From assembly GCA_947629925.1 (NCBI GenBank), contig CANRFO010000001.1:1-64000 (forward strand): a stretch of 64,000 nucleotides of DNA, given 5' to 3'. Origin of the DNA: an uncultured Ruminiclostridium sp. (GTDB taxonomy: Bacteria > Bacillota > Clostridia > Oscillospirales > Ruminococcaceae). Each line of letters begins with the position of its first letter. Within the stretch, counting starts at the first letter, position 1. The notes under the pieces are model-generated. The model had not been told where the DNA came from. It did no database searches and saw only the letters and a list, made by a program, of their open reading frames with translations. Positions 62,472-64,000 of this stretch are shown in pieces. A program made the translations under genes and the position numbers.

Positions 62472-62956
62472 GCTTTCTTGATGAGGAAAACGACGCCGAA
62501 TATCAGCGGGCAAAAAAGCGAGCAACATATCTTTTAGGCTCACACGCCTATTCTTCCGCCGCATTAAGGGAAAAGCTGCTGAAAAATTACTCGGCGGAAA
62601 CTACCGACAAAGTTATGGAGGATATGCTGCGCTACGGCTTTATCAACGACGAGGACTACGCCAAGCGCCTTGCAAACGCCTTGATAAACGGGAAAAAATT
62701 CGGCTTGCGCAGAGCAAAGGCGGAAATGCGCCGCAAGGGCGTTCCCGAAGAGCTGACGGAGCAGACCTTGTCGGAATTTGACCGTGAGGAAATGACGGAC
62801 GTTCTTACTGACCTTGTTCGTAAAAAATATTCCGACAAAATAACCGACCGAGAACAGCGGCAAAAGGTGATAGCCGCCCTTGCAAGGCGGGGCTACAGCT
62901 TCGGCGAGATAAAAGAGGCGATAACCTCTGTACTTGAAGAAATAACGGAGGAATAG
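62468..62956 (+). CDS. recX: RecX regulatory protein
   Basis: RecX restrains RecA filaments. It overlaps the recA stop by 4 bp (ATGA), so it is translated together with recA. The 162-residue helical protein has the usual RecX pattern: [30 protein letters not shown] and [17 protein letters not shown] in successive three-helix units. Confidence 0.93.
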   Translation: MSFLDEENDAEYQRAKKRATYLLGSHAYSSAALREKLLKNYSAETTDKVMEDMLRYGFINDEDYAKRLANALINGKKFGLRRAKAEMRRKGVPEELTEQTLSEFDREEMTDVLTDLVRKKYSDKITDREQRQKVIAALARRGYSFGEIKEAITSVLEEITEE

Positions 62957-62987
62957 CCCTTAAAATAAAAACAAAATCGGAGCAGAT

Positions 62988-64000
62988 ATGGAAAAAATAA
63001 AGGTAGGAATGGTTTCCCTCGGCTGTCCCAAAAATCAGTGTGACGCCGAGCTTATGATGGAAAAGATAAACAAAGCGGGCTACAAGCTGGTGGAAGAAGC
63101 GGGGCTTGCCGACGTGGTGGTGATAAACACCTGCGGCTTTATCCAATCCGCCAAGGAAGAAGCTATTGAAGAGATAATGGAAGCGGTGAACCGCAAAAAC
63201 GACGGCATAAACAAAAAGATAATCGTTACAGGCTGTCTTGCTCAGCGGTACACAAAGCTGATGGACGAGGAATTTCCCGAAGTTGACGGAATACTGGGCA
63301 TAGGCTGCAACGACGACATCGTTGACGCTATCGAGGCAGTCTTAAAGGGCGAAAGAATAGTGCGTGAAAGCGGCGAAAAGCCGCTGGATATGGAGGGAAA
63401 GCGCCTGCTTTCCACAATGGCGCATTACGCTTATCTCAGGATAGCCGACGGCTGTGACAACCGCTGTTCCTACTGCGCTATACCTTATATAAGGGGCGGC
63501 TTTAAAAGCAGACCTATGGAAAACATCATCGAGGAAGTGAAATACCTTGTTTCCCAAGGGGTAAAAGAGCTTGTGTTAGTGGCGCAGGACACCACCCGCT
63601 ACGGGCTTGACCTTTACGGAAAGCTGATGCTCCCCGAACTTCTGGATAAAATCTGCGAGGTGGAGGGAGTAAAGTGGATACGCCTGCTTTACTGCTATCC
63701 CGACAGGATAACCGACGAGCTTATCGCCTGCATAAAGCGCAATCCCAAGATACTTCACTATATGGATATTCCCCTCCAGCACTGCAACGGCGATATCCTG
63801 AAAGCCATGAACAGGAGCGGCGACAGGAAAAGTCTTACCGCCCTGATAAATAAAATAAGGGCGGAGATACCCGACATTGTTCTGCGTACCACCTTTATAA
63901 CAGGTTTTCCCGGTGAAAGCAACGCTCAGTTTGAGGAGCTTGCGGAATTTGCACAGGAGATTAAATTTCAGCATTTAGGCTGTTTTGCCTATTCCGCCGA
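62988..64000 (+). CDS. rimO: Ribosomal protein S12 methylthiotransferase (partial)
   Basis: RimO adds a methylthio group to Asp in ribosomal protein S12. The reading frame starts at 62988 after CGGAG and runs off the window after about 337 codons. It has the N-terminal MTTase domain (VSLGCPKNQCDAELM, VINTCGFI, TGCLAQRY) and the radical SAM cluster motif CDNRCSYCAIP. The TRAM domain should lie beyond the edge. RimO rather than MiaB is chosen from SLGCPKN. Confidence 0.95.
   Translation, partial: MEKIKVGMVSLGCPKNQCDAELMMEKINKAGYKLVEEAGLADVVVINTCGFIQSAKEEAIEEIMEAVNRKNDGINKKIIVTGCLAQRYTKLMDEEFPEVDGILGIGCNDDIVDAIEAVLKGERIVRESGEKPLDMEGKRLLSTMAHYAYLRIADGCDNRCSYCAIPYIRGGFKSRPMENIIEEVKYLVSQGVKELVLVAQDTTRYGLDLYGKLMLPELLDKICEVEGVKWIRLLYCYPDRITDELIACIKRNPKILHYMDIPLQHCNGDILKAMNRSGDRKSLTALINKIRAEIPDIVLRTTFITGFPGESNAQFEELAEFAQEIKFQHLGCFAYSA

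Overview
The window looks like a chromosomal segment of a Ruminococcus-type gut or rumen Clostridium (Oscillospiraceae). The basis is type I dockerins next to a cohesin-like anchor, BspA-type leucine-rich-repeat surface proteins, an intracellular GH26 mannanase, SpoIID, RNase Y, RecA-RecX, a CsbB/YfhO-type pair, and strong AGGAGG ribosome binding sites. The genus is inferred from gene content; no rRNA is present.

Region 1 (about 1-13.4 kb) is the accessory and most unusual part. A leftward operon encodes three secreted BspA-like LRR proteins that each end in a dockerin, a WaaL/Wzy-type polymerase or ligase between two of them, and last a cohesin-like, CxxC-repeat protein with a PxTG-type wall-sorting tail. 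Just upstream is a tyrosine recombinase inside a 1.19-kb segment bounded by 26-bp inverted repeats (25/26 identical, 19-bp perfect core). The only consensus promoter in the segment (TTGACA-17-TAAAAT) lies at its far edge, pointing away from the operon into a strong terminator. Inversion would put it about 100 nt upstream of the first LRR gene. I read this as a phase-variable switch controlling a cohesin/dockerin surface system; it is the main discovery candidate.

Region 2 (13.4-20.4 kb) holds a lipoprotein, a truncated XRE regulator, and an AraC regulator divergent from a four-gene sugar operon: TIM-barrel isomerase, GH26 mannanase without signal peptide, Gfo/Idh/MocA oxidoreductase and DMT transporter.

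Region 3 (20.4-38 kb) is mostly housekeeping: tRNA-Pro with repeated trailer elements, PgsA, RsmI, a TrmN6-like methylase, a GNAT protein, a KtrB-like K+ channel, a GT-C-like membrane protein, a prokaryotic RING-type protein, a GT2/YfhO pair, CoaX, an ECF S component with a structured leader, and Mfd.

Region 4 (38-52 kb) has an ECF sigma factor with a very large repeat-containing anti-sigma-like partner, a membrane HNH protein, a MacB-type ABC ATPase with a coiled-coil FtsX-like permease, a PAS/degenerate-GGDEF protein, RNase Y behind a long leader, and tRNA-Leu whose trailer repeats resemble those of tRNA-Pro.

Region 5 (52-64 kb) has an XRE regulator divergent from a repeat-rich lipoprotein with paired operators, SpoIID, a membrane protein and lipoprotein leading into an OmpR-type two-component system, DUF1385, PrmC, RecA, RecX and the start of RimO, which runs off the right edge.
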